Assembly (NCBI RefSeq): GCF_002154225.1
Contig: NZ_MTSE01000020.1
Span: forward strand, 30,662-94,661
From: Hymenobacter crusticola
GTDB taxonomy: Bacteria > Bacteroidota > Bacteroidia > Cytophagales > Hymenobacteraceae
DNA: 64,000 nt
Reading direction: 5' to 3'
The translations under genes and the position numbers were made by a program. The notes under the pieces are model-generated. The model worked only from the letters and a program-made list of their open reading frames with translations, ran no database searches and was not told where the DNA came from. Shown one piece after another: positions 34,407 through 42,844 of this stretch (positions are counted from its first letter, which is position 1; every line of letters begins with the position of its first letter).

Positions 34407-35696
34407 CTAGATGGAGAAGGCTAGGGCGCCAGGTTCTGCTTCGGTAAATAACTCCGGATCGGTGGCTTCAATTAGGCCAGCGGCTACGGTGTTACCCGTT
34501 TGCTCATCCACCAGAATAAAGGAGCCCGAATCGCGGTTTTGGCGGTAGGGGTCGGCTACGATGGGCGCGGCCGTTTTCAGGCGCACGCGCACAATGTCGT
34601 TGAGCTTTGCTTCGTCGGTGGCCACGTGGGTGAAGGTCTGCACATCAATCTTGTACAAGATCGTGGGCAACGAAGCCTTCACCAGCGCCGAATGGTGCTG
34701 CAGCAAAAACTTCCGGCCACCGCGCAAGGGCGCTTCGGCCATCCAGCACAGCGTCGCTTCCAGCTCACGGGTGATGTGCGGCACCTGTTTCACCGGCACG
34801 ATAGAGTCGCCGCGACTCACGTCCACATCGTCGGCTAGGCGCAGGATCACGCTTTGGGGCGCCACTGCCGTTTCTACTTCCTGCTGGTTGATTTCAATAG
34901 CTTCGATGGCAGTTTCAATGCCCGAGGGCAGCACCGTCACCTTGTCGCCCTTGCGGTACGTGCCGCTTTGGATGCGCCCAGCGTAGCCGCGGTAGTCGGG
35001 CAGCTCATCCGTCTGAGGACGAATCACATACTGCACCTGGAAGCGCGACTCTTGCACGCTGGCTTCTTCCGTGGCGGGCACGCTTTCAAGGTGTTCCAGC
35101 AAGCTAGGTCCGTTGTACCACGTTAGGTGCGTGGAGCGCTCCACGATGTTGTCGCCGTGCAAAGCGCTGAGCGGAATAGCTTTGATGTTAGTAAGCCGAA
35201 GTTGCTTGGCCACCTCAGCGTAGTCGGCCACAATTTGGTCGAACACTTCCTGGCTGTACCCCACTAGGTCCATCTTGTTCACGGCCAGCACAAAGTGACG
35301 AATGCCCAGCAGCGCCGCGACCATCGAGTGGCGGCGCGTTTGCTCGATAACACCTAGGCGGGCATCTACCAGCACAATAGCTAGGTCGGCGTTGGAAGCG
35401 CCGGTTACCATGTTGCGGGTGTACTGTACGTGGCCGGGCGCATCGGTGATAATAAACTTGCGGCGCGGCGTGGTGAAGTACTTGTATGCCACGTCGATGG
35501 TGATGCCTTGTTCGCGCTCGGCGCGCAAGCCGTCGGTGAGCAAGGCTAGGTCGACGGTGCCGTGCACGGTTGGCTTGTTTTCAAGCGCCGCCAGTATGTC
35601 CAGCGACACAGAGTCGCTGTCGTACAACAAGCGACCAATAAGGGTGCTTTTGCCGTCGTCAACGCTGCCGCAAGTGATAAAACGCAATAAATCCAT
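34407..35696 (-). CDS. cysN: Sulfate adenylyltransferase large (GTPase) subunit
   Basis: 429 residues from the ATG at 35696 (MDLLRFITCGSVDDGKST); an in-frame extension to 35768 is not conserved. GTPase motifs appear in order: G1 GSVDDGKST, G2 region EREQGITIDVAY, G3 DAPGHVQYTRNM, G4 NKMDLV. EF-Tu-like beta-barrel domains follow. No C-terminal APS kinase (CysC) domain is fused, which fits the APS-reductase-type CysH encoded here. With CysD it makes APS from sulfate and ATP, driven by GTP hydrolysis. It starts 124 bases after cysD. Confidence 0.96.
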   Translation of the reverse strand: MDLLRFITCGSVDDGKSTLIGRLLYDSDSVSLDILAALENKPTVHGTVDLALLTDGLRAEREQGITIDVAYKYFTTPRRKFIITDAPGHVQYTRNMVTGASNADLAIVLVDARLGVIEQTRRHSMVAALLGIRHFVLAVNKMDLVGYSQEVFDQIVADYAEVAKQLRLTNIKAIPLSALHGDNIVERSTHLTWYNGPSLLEHLESVPATEEASVQESRFQVQYVIRPQTDELPDYRGYAGRIQSGTYRKGDKVTVLPSGIETAIEAIEINQQEVETAVAPQSVILRLADDVDVSRGDSIVPVKQVPHITRELEATLCWMAEAPLRGGRKFLLQHHSALVKASLPTILYKIDVQTFTHVATDEAKLNDIVRVRLKTAAPIVADPYRQNRDSGSFILVDEQTGNTVAAGLIEATDPELFTEAEPGALAFSI

Positions 35697-35820
35697 TTTG
35701 TAATGCTTAGTTGTTAGTGCTTGGTGCTTAGATGATTCTACTTGGTTGACAGCGCAGTTATATGACAAAGGGCTCTTCCATGAGTCAGATAGCTATGCAC
35801 TACCTACCAAGCACTAAGCA

Positions 35821-36732
35821 CTAAAAATACCCGTTGCGCTTGCGGTCTTCCATGCCCGCTTCCGATATATTGTCGTCGAGGCGGGTAGCGCCCCGCTCGC
35901 TTACTTTGGCGAGCAGCAAATCTTCGATGATATCGTCGATAGTACTGGCATTGCTTTCCACGGCTGCCGTGCAGGTTGAGTCGCCCACGGTGCGGTAGCG
36001 TACTTGGCGCTGCACGATTTCGTCGGTTTCATCTAGTTGCAGGTGCTCGCTCAACCCTAGCAGCTGGCCGCTAGGCAGCACTACGCAGGTACGCTCGTGG
36101 CCAAAGTAAATACTGGGCAAGGCAATATTCTCGCGCTGGATGTAGCGCCATACGTCCAGCTCGGTCCAGTTAGAAATGGGGAACACGCGCACGTTCTCGC
36201 CCTTCTGGATTTTGCCGTTGTAAACGTTCCACAGCTCGGGGCGCTGGCGCTTGGGGTCCCACTGACCAAACTCGTCGCGTACGGAAAAGATACGCTCCTT
36301 GGCGCGAGCCTTCTCCTCGTCGCGGCGGGCCCCGCCAATGCAGGCATCAAACTCAAACTCTTCAATTACGTCCAGCAGCGTGTAGGTCTGCAAAGGGTTC
36401 CGACTGGGGAACTTGCCAGTGGCATCGCGCAAGCCCCGCTGCTTGATGGTATCTTCTACCTTGCGCACGATGAGCTTTTCGCCCAGGCGAGCCGCCAGCT
36501 CGTCGCGGTAGGCGAGCACCTCAGGGAAATTGTGGCCCGTATCAACGTGTACTAGGGGAAATGGGAATCGGCCCGGCCGGAAAGCTTTTTCGGCAAGCCG
36601 CGTCAGCACGATGGAATCTTTGCCACCCGAAAACAGCAGCGCTGGGCGTTCAAACTGCCCAGCCACTTCCCGCATAATGTGGATTGCTTCGGCTTCCAGG
36701 CGGTCGAGGTAATCTAAGTGAGAGGTACTCAT
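35821..36732 (-). CDS. cysD: Sulfate adenylyltransferase small subunit
   Basis: 303 residues, full length. The PP-loop SGGKDS (35-40) is followed by LVHVDTGHNFPEV, then FDACIGGARRDEEKARAKERIFS and the conserved C-terminus RKRNGYF. It forms the adenylyl-transferring half of ATP sulfurylase with CysN. The 173 bases between cysH and cysD hold a short dispersed-repeat fragment but no obvious terminator, so read-through from cysH is likely. Confidence 0.97.
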   Translation of the reverse strand: MSTSHLDYLDRLEAEAIHIMREVAGQFERPALLFSGGKDSIVLTRLAEKAFRPGRFPFPLVHVDTGHNFPEVLAYRDELAARLGEKLIVRKVEDTIKQRGLRDATGKFPSRNPLQTYTLLDVIEEFEFDACIGGARRDEEKARAKERIFSVRDEFGQWDPKRQRPELWNVYNGKIQKGENVRVFPISNWTELDVWRYIQRENIALPSIYFGHERTCVVLPSGQLLGLSEHLQLDETDEIVQRQVRYRTVGDSTCTAAVESNASTIDDIIEDLLLAKVSERGATRLDDNISEAGMEDRKRNGYF

Positions 36733-36864
36733 GCAAATTGTTGCTTTAACTGGCGTCGTCTGGGCTTTGCATTAGCCTTGCTTTTGGGCAGAAGCTAGGC
36801 CCCACGACCTTGAGAGGTAAACCAAGGCAAGCTTGGCGAATTAGTTACTAGGTTGTAAAACCCT

Positions 36865-36898
36865 GATCTGTCATTCCGAGCGGCGCAAGGAATTGACA
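36865..36898. repeat. Fragment of a dispersed intergenic repeat
   Basis: Contains GTCATTCCGAGCGGCGCAAGG, similar in layout to the arms of the inverted repeat between bioB and bioF (13205-13312). It lies just after the cysH stop. Identity as one repeat family is inferred from two copies only. Confidence 0.5.
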
Positions 36899-36905
36899 AA
36901 CTGAG

Positions 36906-37685
36906 TTAGTTGCTTGGAGCGGGTGTGGTGCTGGTAATGGGCTCCACCACCGGGTCTGGCCCGTCGTGGGTGCCGTGGGTGTGCAGGCCGCACTCCTTAG
37001 CCGACTGATCTTCCCACCACCAACGGCCGGCGCGGAAATCCTCGCCCGGCTGAATGGCACGGGTGCAGGGTGCGCAGCCAATGCTCACAAACCCTTGCTT
37101 GTGCAAAGGGTTCACGGGAATGCCTTGCTCGCGCACGTACTCCCAGCACTGGTCCCAGGTCCAGTTGTACAAGGGGTGTACTTTGATGAGTTGGTGCGCT
37201 TCGTCCCACTCCACGGGGTGCATTTCTTGGCGGTTGGCCGATTGCTCGGCGCGAATGCCAGTAAACCACAAGTGCTGACCAGCTAAGGCGCGGTTCAGAG
37301 GCTCTACTTTGCGGATGTAGCAGCACTCTTTGCGGTTATCTACGCTTTCGTAGAAACTATTCGGCCCTTTGTTGAGCAGCAGCTCTTGCACACTCTGCTG
37401 ATTGGGGAAGTACGTCTCGATGGGCTTTTCGTACTTCAGCAGGGTCTTGTTCCAGGTAGAATAAGTTTCCTGGAAGTTGCGGGCCGTATCTAAAGTAAAG
37501 ACCTTGATGGGCAGGTTATTCGTAAAGATCAAATGGCTGATAATCTGATCTTCGATACCGAAAGAAGTTGAAAAAACAGCTTTCTCCGGGAAGAGTGACG
37601 CAGCGTAGGTGAGGATCTCAACTGCACTACGTCCGGCTAACTCCTGGCGCAGGTCGTCGACCCGGCCTTCAGATGGTAGTTGCAT
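36906..37685 (-). CDS. cysH: Adenylyl-sulfate (APS) reductase, [4Fe-4S] type
   Basis: 259 residues from the ATG at 37685; a TTG five codons upstream (37700) is an alternative. PAPS/APS reductase fold: STSFGIEDQIISH and TLDTARNFQETY near the N-terminus. Cluster cysteines Cys121-Cys122 (KECCYIRK) and Cys204/Cys207 (GCAPCTR) show a [4Fe-4S] APS-type enzyme, and Cys232 in KECGLH is the catalytic cysteine. APS is therefore probably reduced directly with thioredoxin, without a PAPS step; no APS kinase is found in the locus. It is the first gene of the sulfur locus and is preceded by a SAM-I-type riboswitch about 284 bases upstream. Confidence 0.95.
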   Translation of the reverse strand: MQLPSEGRVDDLRQELAGRSAVEILTYAASLFPEKAVFSTSFGIEDQIISHLIFTNNLPIKVFTLDTARNFQETYSTWNKTLLKYEKPIETYFPNQQSVQELLLNKGPNSFYESVDNRKECCYIRKVEPLNRALAGQHLWFTGIRAEQSANRQEMHPVEWDEAHQLIKVHPLYNWTWDQCWEYVREQGIPVNPLHKQGFVSIGCAPCTRAIQPGEDFRAGRWWWEDQSAKECGLHTHGTHDGPDPVVEPITSTTPAPSN

Positions 37686-37775
37686 AGCAAAAGAATTCAA
37701 GGATTGTGGGAGGGCTAGCTCCTGTTTTGCAGTAGGCTCAGTGGGTCGGCGCGAACTTCAGCCTACGGTGAGCGG

Positions 37776-37904
37776 CTACTGCGATACGTGTGGCAAGACC
37801 TCTAAGGTCATTACCAACGTGTTAAACCAAGGAAGAGGAGAAAAGATGCAAGAAACGTTAGCAGCACCGCATAAGCCCATCCATACACATGCCACAACAT
37901 CCAT
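37776..37904 (-). CDS. Possible 42-codon leader ORF between SAM riboswitch and cysH
   Basis: An ATG at 37904 opens 42 codons ending in TAG at 37776, starting MDVVACVWMGLCGAANVSC. It has three cysteines and two extra methionines near its start. It lies in the leader between the SAM aptamer and cysH. Sulfur-amino-acid-rich leader peptides are known as attenuators in other phyla, but there is no direct support here, and the whole could be chance. The 563-base gap 37686-38248 otherwise holds the riboswitch, its promoter, and a 7-bp hairpin at 37736-37766. Confidence 0.2.
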   Translation of the reverse strand: MDVVACVWMGLCGAANVSCIFSPLPWFNTLVMTLEVLPHVSQ

Positions 37905-37968
37905 GCTGTACGGATGCAGAGGTGGTGGGATAAGCGGCGGAGGAAAGCGGCAGTTTCACGGCTGTGTT

Positions 37969-38062
37969 GTTTTTATATAATCAGGACTTGGCACCGTTCC
38001 GGACGCTCCGGGGGTTGTCGGCGTTTCGTCGAGCCTGTCTCTCCACGCCTCTGTATAAAAAC
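37969..38062 (-). promoter_or_regulatory. SAM-I-type (S-box) riboswitch upstream of cysH
   Basis: On the minus strand, stem P1 is GTTTTTATA (38062-38054) pairing with TATAAAAAC (37977-37969). Inside it, the S-box core appears in order: AGAGG then GTGGAGAGACAGGCTC, CGAAACGCC, ACAACC, a short hairpin built on CCGGAGCGTCCGG, and GGTGCCAAGTCCTG. These align with the conserved core of SAM-I aptamers (GGAGGGACUGGCCC, GAAACC, GCAACC, GGUGCCAAUUCC), with some departures. SAM binding would lower expression of the sulfate-assimilation genes. The expression platform is not clear, because nearly 300 bases separate the aptamer from cysH and no U-tailed terminator was found there. Confidence 0.85.
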
Positions 38063-38092
38063 AATCCTTTGGTTAGAAAGATTGAATGGGTG

Positions 38093-38100
38093 CAAAAGTA
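38093..38100 (-). promoter_or_regulatory. -7 promoter box for the sulfur locus
   Basis: On the minus strand, TACTTTTG exactly fits the Bacteroidota -7 consensus TANNTTTG. The predicted start near 38087 lies about 25 bases before the riboswitch P1 stem, which is the expected layout. The -33 box is weak. Confidence 0.55.
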
Positions 38101-38248
38101 ATAGCCATTTCTTAATAATCATAACTTACGGGCGGCGGGCACTTGCAATTAGAAGCAGCAGAGAGGCTTTATTTGGCTCAGCTTCATCAAAAAGCGAAGC
38201 TCCCTATACGCCCTCCAAGAACGAGGACTTTCCACCCTAGGCAACCGC

Positions 38249-38941
38249 ATGAACCTCACCCTAAGAACACTCTCCGTCTTTTTGTTGCTCATGCCCTTCG
38301 GGCTTTGCGCCCAAACCACCTCTGCTAGCAAATCGCTCAACATCTTCACCCTAGGTGACAGCAACGGCACTTTTCCCGAGAGTTGGCCCAAGCAACTCCA
38401 GTTGGCGCTCCCGAACGCTCAGGTTTTTAACATCAGCAAGTCGGGGCGAACCATCGGCTTTCTCAACCTAGGCGACAGTACCTTAAACTCCTTGCTTGTT
38501 ATTGACGAAAACATCCGGAAGGCGGCCGAGTTTACCCACGACCGCCCCTTCGACTTTGTAGTGCTGGAACTGGGCACCAATGATGCTAAGGCCGTTTTTG
38601 CGGATCGTCAGCAGGAAGTACCGCAAAACCTAGCAAGGCTTATCAGCAAGATCAAAAACTGCGGCTACCCTACTATTAATCAGGCAAAGATTATCATCAT
38701 TTCTCCGCCGCCCTACGGGACCAAAGCGGAGGCCACGGAGAAATACCGTGGGGGCAATGAACGCGTAAAAAAGATGAGCCAAGCCTTCCAAAAGGTGGCA
38801 AAACAGACGAATTGCCTATTTGTGAATGGCTACAAGACGCCTGGGCTCAACATGGAAACGATGACCACCGACGGGCTGCACCTGGATGCTACAGGCTCTA
38901 AAAAGCTAGTTGCACCGGTTGTACCGCTGCTTATCCGGTAG
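38249..38941 (+). CDS. Secreted SGNH/GDSL-family hydrolase
   Basis: 230 residues with a signal peptide (MNLTLRTLSVFLLLMPFGLCAQ). Block I is FTLGDSNGTFPESW (nucleophilic Ser), block III is VLELGTNDAK, and the catalytic Asp/His are in TTDGLHLDATG. This is the layout of lipase/acetyl-esterase SGNH proteins, acting in the periplasm or outside, often on acetylated sugars. It is divergent from the sulfur locus and has no evident operon partner; lysA follows after 133 bases on the same strand. Confidence 0.86.
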   Translation: MNLTLRTLSVFLLLMPFGLCAQTTSASKSLNIFTLGDSNGTFPESWPKQLQLALPNAQVFNISKSGRTIGFLNLGDSTLNSLLVIDENIRKAAEFTHDRPFDFVVLELGTNDAKAVFADRQQEVPQNLARLISKIKNCGYPTINQAKIIIISPPPYGTKAEATEKYRGGNERVKKMSQAFQKVAKQTNCLFVNGYKTPGLNMETMTTDGLHLDATGSKKLVAPVVPLLIR

Positions 38942-39074
38942 TTGCTAAGCGTCTGGCTCCTCCCCTAGCGGCTGCCTGCTGCTAACGTAAGTTTTTATAA
39001 CTGCGACGCCCAGCGTTACTATTTAGCTAGGTTCTCGCCGTACATTCGCGCGGTTTTTACGCTGCTTTTCACCA

Positions 39075-40223
39075 ATGTCCTTCTCGCTACCGGCGGAGCT
39101 TCACGCCCACTCCACTCCTTTTTACTTCTACGACCTAGCCCTGCTAGAGCAAACGCTCACGGCGCTGCAACAAGCCGCGCAGCCCCGCGGCTTTCACGTG
39201 CACTACGCCTTGAAAGCCAACGTTAACTTGCCCGTGCTGGAGCGCATCCGGCAGCATGGCCTGGGCGCCGACTGCGTGAGCGGTGGCGAAGTGCAGCGCG
39301 CGCTGGACGCTGGCTTTAGCCCGCAGGATGTTGTGTTTGCCGGCGTAGGCAAATCGGACGCGGAACTGAACCTAGCCCTGGCGGCCGACATCTGGTGCTT
39401 CAACGTGGAATCGGTGGAGGAGCTGGTGGTGTTGAACGAGCTAGCGGGTGCCCAAAATCGGAAGGCCCGCGTGGCGTTGCGCGTCAACCCCAACGTGGAT
39501 GCCCACACCCACCACTACATCACGACCGGCCTGGAAGCCAACAAGTTCGGTATTAGCCTGGTCGACTTACCGAGCGTAGTGGCGCAGTTGCCTTCGTTGC
39601 CCAACCTAGAGCTGGTGGGCCTACACGCCCACATTGGTTCGCAGATTACGGACCTAAGAGTGTTTGGGGAACTGAGCGATAAACTAAACGAGCTGCAAAA
39701 CTGGCTGGAAGAGCAAGGTTATTCTCTTCCGCACCTCAACGTCGGGGGCGGCCTCGGCATCGACTATCAAGCGCCCGACCAGAACCCCGTTCCAGATTTT
39801 GACACTTACTTCCGCACCTTCGAGCAGCACCTCGTGCGCCGCCCCGGTCAGCGGGTGCACATGGAGCTAGGTCGGGCTGTGGTAGCGCAATGCGGCTCGC
39901 TTATTAGCCGAGTGCTCTTTGTGAAGCGCAGCCAGCAAACGCAGTTTGCCATCCTCGATGCGGGCATGACCGAGCTGATCCGCCCCGCGCTCTATGGCAG
40001 CCATCATCACATCCAAAACCTGAGCAGCCAAGGCGCCGTGCAGCCTTACGACGTAGTAGGTCCTATCTGCGAGTCGTCGGACCGTTTCGGTCAGGAAGTA
40101 CTATTGCCCGAAACCAAGCGCGGCGACCTGATTGCCCTCCGCTCGGCGGGCGCGTACGGCGAGGTAATGTCGTCGCACTACAACTTAAGAGAAAAGGCGC
40201 CAGCGTATTACGCCCATGCCTGA
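39075..40223 (+). CDS. lysA: Diaminopimelate decarboxylase
   Basis: 382 residues, slightly shorter than the usual 400-420. Fold-type III PLP enzyme: PLP lysine Lys47 in YALKANVN, GADCVSGGEVQRAL, HAHIGSQI, the phosphate-binding GGGLGIDY, and the active-site GPICESSD from the partner subunit. It converts meso-diaminopimelate to lysine in the last step of lysine synthesis. Its stop codon abuts a very large inverted-repeat element that separates it from the convergent glycosyltransferase gene. Confidence 0.93.
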   Translation: MSFSLPAELHAHSTPFYFYDLALLEQTLTALQQAAQPRGFHVHYALKANVNLPVLERIRQHGLGADCVSGGEVQRALDAGFSPQDVVFAGVGKSDAELNLALAADIWCFNVESVEELVVLNELAGAQNRKARVALRVNPNVDAHTHHYITTGLEANKFGISLVDLPSVVAQLPSLPNLELVGLHAHIGSQITDLRVFGELSDKLNELQNWLEEQGYSLPHLNVGGGLGIDYQAPDQNPVPDFDTYFRTFEQHLVRRPGQRVHMELGRAVVAQCGSLISRVLFVKRSQQTQFAILDAGMTELIRPALYGSHHHIQNLSSQGAVQPYDVVGPICESSDRFGQEVLLPETKRGDLIALRSAGAYGEVMSSHYNLREKAPAYYAHA

Positions 40224-40405
40224 ACCACGGATTCGACGGATTTTTCGGATTCCACGGATTTTGTAGCCGACTCCTCTTTGCACGTATGCTAACGCACAAA
40301 GGCCTTCCTAATGCTAGGAAGGCCTTTGTGCGTTAGCTGCCTTGGTGAATAACTTTTGATGACTACAAAATCCGTGGAATCCGAAAAATCCGTCGAATCC
40401 GTGGT
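40224..40405. repeat. Nested inverted-repeat element between lysA and a convergent gene
   Basis: Outer arms 40224-40265 and 40364-40405 are perfect 42-base reverse complements, themselves built of repeated GGATTC/CCACGGATT words. Inside, a second perfect 23-bp hairpin (40288-40310 with 40315-40337, 4-base loop) lies between the arms. The outer words resemble a CCACGGATT-type intergenic repeat known from many genomes. The inner hairpin may be the real bidirectional terminator, with the outer repeat a mobile insertion around it. Confidence 0.9.
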
Positions 40406-40411
40406 CCAGGA

Positions 40412-42067
40412 TTACCAGTAGATCGTCCACTTACCTAGGCCTTCGTGGTGGGTGAAGTAACGCAGCATCCATTTGCGCTCTTCTTTCAGCTCGCCTTTCA
40501 CGAGCAAGGCCGGGTGTTGCACGAGCAAGCTACCAAGGTAAGGTTCCTGGCGTGAGTCAGGGAGCATGATCAGGTTACGGCGCCACGTTTCGTCAGCCTC
40601 GAACTGGGTTTCGCGGTGCAAGTTTTCATTGCCATCGTAGAGCGAGACGGGCAGCTTCCCTAGCTCAAACGCCAATGATGGTAGCAACTCATTGTACACC
40701 AACACGGTGCGCTTAGTAAGCTGATGCTGACGCAGAAACTCCACCAACGGACGGCTGCCGTTGAAAGCTAGCTCGTTCTGGTCCATGATGGGCTTGGCAG
40801 TAAGCAAGAGCGCCGCCGTGAACACCACCGTCGCGGCCAAGATGCGCGGTGCAATGCGTACCTGGTCCCACAGCGTGAGGAGTAGGACCAGCACAATGAC
40901 GCCAGCTGCGGGCCGTACTACCGTGAAGGGGCTCATTTCCAGCGGGATACCAGGAAAGACGGTCAAGAGCACAGGGAGCAAGCACAGCACCGCCAACAGC
41001 AAGCCATACAGTGCCACAATGCCTACGTACCAGCGGAATAACACGGCATCGGTGAGGCGACCTAGGTAGTACACCGTCAGTAAGGCCACACCGGGGAAGA
41101 TAGGCAGCACGTACAATAGCAACTTCGACTTCGAAATGGAGAAGAAGATGAGCGGCACCACCACCCAGAAAACGAGCACGTTGCGCCACTGCTGGGGCAC
41201 TTCGCGCCACGGCGTGCGCACGGCCCGGCTAATCAGCGCCACCGACCACGGCAAGCTAGTGGCAGGCGCCAGCACTACGTAAAACCACCACGGCTTAGCC
41301 CGGTTGAAAGTGGCGGCATTAGCAAAGCGCTCCACAGTGTGCTCAAACAGAAAGTAGCGCACAAACGCTGGATTTTCGGCTATCAAATACAAGTACCAGC
41401 TCAACCCAACCAGCACGAACAAAGCAATACCCAAAGCATGATGCTTGGTAAAAGGTCGTCGGGTTTGCTTTTCCCTGAAATAGAAACTGATAACTGCCAT
41501 CAGCGGCAGCACAAAGCCAACTGGGCCTTTGGTCAGGAAAGCTAGCCCTAGGCCCACCCAAAACAAGTACAGCCACCGCGCACCGCCCTGCTGGTAATAC
41601 CGCAGGATGCCGTACGTAGCAGCTAGTTCCAGGGTAGCTAGGTAGGCATCCGTCGTGACATTGAGGGCTGAAATGAGCACGACAGGCAGCGTACCGTAGA
41701 TAACAGCCGCAGCCAAGGAACGCGCCCGGTCGCCGCGAAAGAGGATCTGCCCTAGGCCGTACACTAGCAGCACTTGCAGCAGCACCGCCAGAATGGGCAA
41801 AATGCGCACGGCAGCGGCATTCTGCCCGAATGCTCCTAGTCCGGCCGCCACGAGCCAGTAGGTGAGCGGCGGCTTGTGAAAGTGCTGAATGCCCAGCAAA
41901 CGCGGATGCAGCCAATCTTGCCCAGTAAGCATTTCACGGCCAATTTCGGAGTAGCGCGCCTCGCTACTTTCCAGCGGGCCCCAACTGCCAATGTTCACCA
42001 GAAAAGCTAGCCCTAGCACCAATAGAAACAACCAAAGCCAAGTGCGGGAGGTGAGAGGAGCAGACAT
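40412..42067 (-). CDS. Family 39 glycosyltransferase (ArnT-like, polyprenyl-phosphate sugar donor)
   Basis: 551 residues from the ATG at 42067; a TTG start at 42091 is also open. About 11-12 hydrophobic segments are spread over the first 450 residues, then a soluble C-terminal part. The first periplasmic loop has LESSEARYSEIGREML, matching the acidic catalytic motif of GT39/ArnT enzymes, and HFHKPPLTYW follows. Such enzymes move a sugar from a polyprenyl-phosphate carrier to lipid A or other envelope acceptors in the periplasm; the acceptor is unknown. It ends seven bases after the nested inverted repeat. Confidence 0.85.
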   Translation of the reverse strand: MSAPLTSRTWLWLFLLVLGLAFLVNIGSWGPLESSEARYSEIGREMLTGQDWLHPRLLGIQHFHKPPLTYWLVAAGLGAFGQNAAAVRILPILAVLLQVLLVYGLGQILFRGDRARSLAAAVIYGTLPVVLISALNVTTDAYLATLELAATYGILRYYQQGGARWLYLFWVGLGLAFLTKGPVGFVLPLMAVISFYFREKQTRRPFTKHHALGIALFVLVGLSWYLYLIAENPAFVRYFLFEHTVERFANAATFNRAKPWWFYVVLAPATSLPWSVALISRAVRTPWREVPQQWRNVLVFWVVVPLIFFSISKSKLLLYVLPIFPGVALLTVYYLGRLTDAVLFRWYVGIVALYGLLLAVLCLLPVLLTVFPGIPLEMSPFTVVRPAAGVIVLVLLLTLWDQVRIAPRILAATVVFTAALLLTAKPIMDQNELAFNGSRPLVEFLRQHQLTKRTVLVYNELLPSLAFELGKLPVSLYDGNENLHRETQFEADETWRRNLIMLPDSRQEPYLGSLLVQHPALLVKGELKEERKWMLRYFTHHEGLGKWTIYW

Positions 42068-42190
42068 AACAGCGTTTTTTGGCCAATGCAAACGGCTGCA
42101 ATGTTAGCCAAAATGGGCGGGCGCGTCATCTGTCTGCCTCTATTCCTCTTCTTTTTCGCTCTAGAAATCATTTGCGGCAGGGTCTAGGAT

Positions 42191-42630
42191 TTGCCCAAGC
42201 CGTTGCAGAACGACACGGTTGCTTTGTGCGGAGCAGTGGGATATGGCGCTGACTCCGGCTGGGTAGGGGCAGCAGTAGAGCGGGATAAATGGCTGGGCAC
42301 TTTACCAGTTGGATTTTTTCCGCCGAATGCATTTGGCCTGTACGACACGCATGGAAATGTCTTGCAGTATGTGGAAGCCTCCTTTACTATTACTCAAATA
42401 CCGGCTGATGGGTCTGCTTATAAGGAAGATGTCGTTTTGCATATGACGGGAAGGCTTTCCTTTATGAACGGCAAAAAGCCAGTGAAAGCCGGATGGTAAG
42501 AAGTGAAGACTAGGAAGATCCGCCGCAAATGCGTCGTTCGGGATTTCGCAATTGGGCACCTGGCCGTGTCTTTACCCTTCGGAACTACCGCAGCGGAGGT
42601 GTGGGATTCCGTGTTGCAAGAGATCTGTAG
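42191..42630 (+). pseudogene. Decayed formylglycine-generating-enzyme (FGE-sulfatase) domain gene
   Basis: One frame (42191 to 42499) reads PVGFFPPNAFGLYDTHGNVLQYVE, the unmistakable core of the FGE/SUMF1 domain, where an intact protein would have GNVWEWVED. The matching C-terminal end, RNYRSGGVGFRVARDL followed by a stop at 42628-42630, lies in a different frame, with a stop between the two. The usual RGGSW segment is missing. The remnant is therefore frameshifted and lacks its N-terminal two thirds. It probably derives from a lipoprotein of the gliding-motility or sulfatase-modifying group. The remaining bases up to 42844 hold no gene. Confidence 0.68.
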
Positions 42631-42844
42631 TATAGTGTTCAACTAATCAAAGCATGAACGCACAACATATGCTTTAGCCTAGCTGATAGATGAACTTCCA
42701 TTTCAAATAATCTATCAGCTTTCGTTCTCGCTTGGCAGGCGCTTCAACTTTGGCGCGGAGCAGGTATTAGGTATCTACTTTTTTCGCTTCCACAACTAAC
42801 GGAAGCCGAACGGGTTATCTGCTTGTACCTTTCCGCCCCGCCCC

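Noticed and set aside
37609..38240. Plus-strand frames across the cysH leader
   Set aside because: They are antisense to the SAM riboswitch and cysH and have no protein-like pattern.
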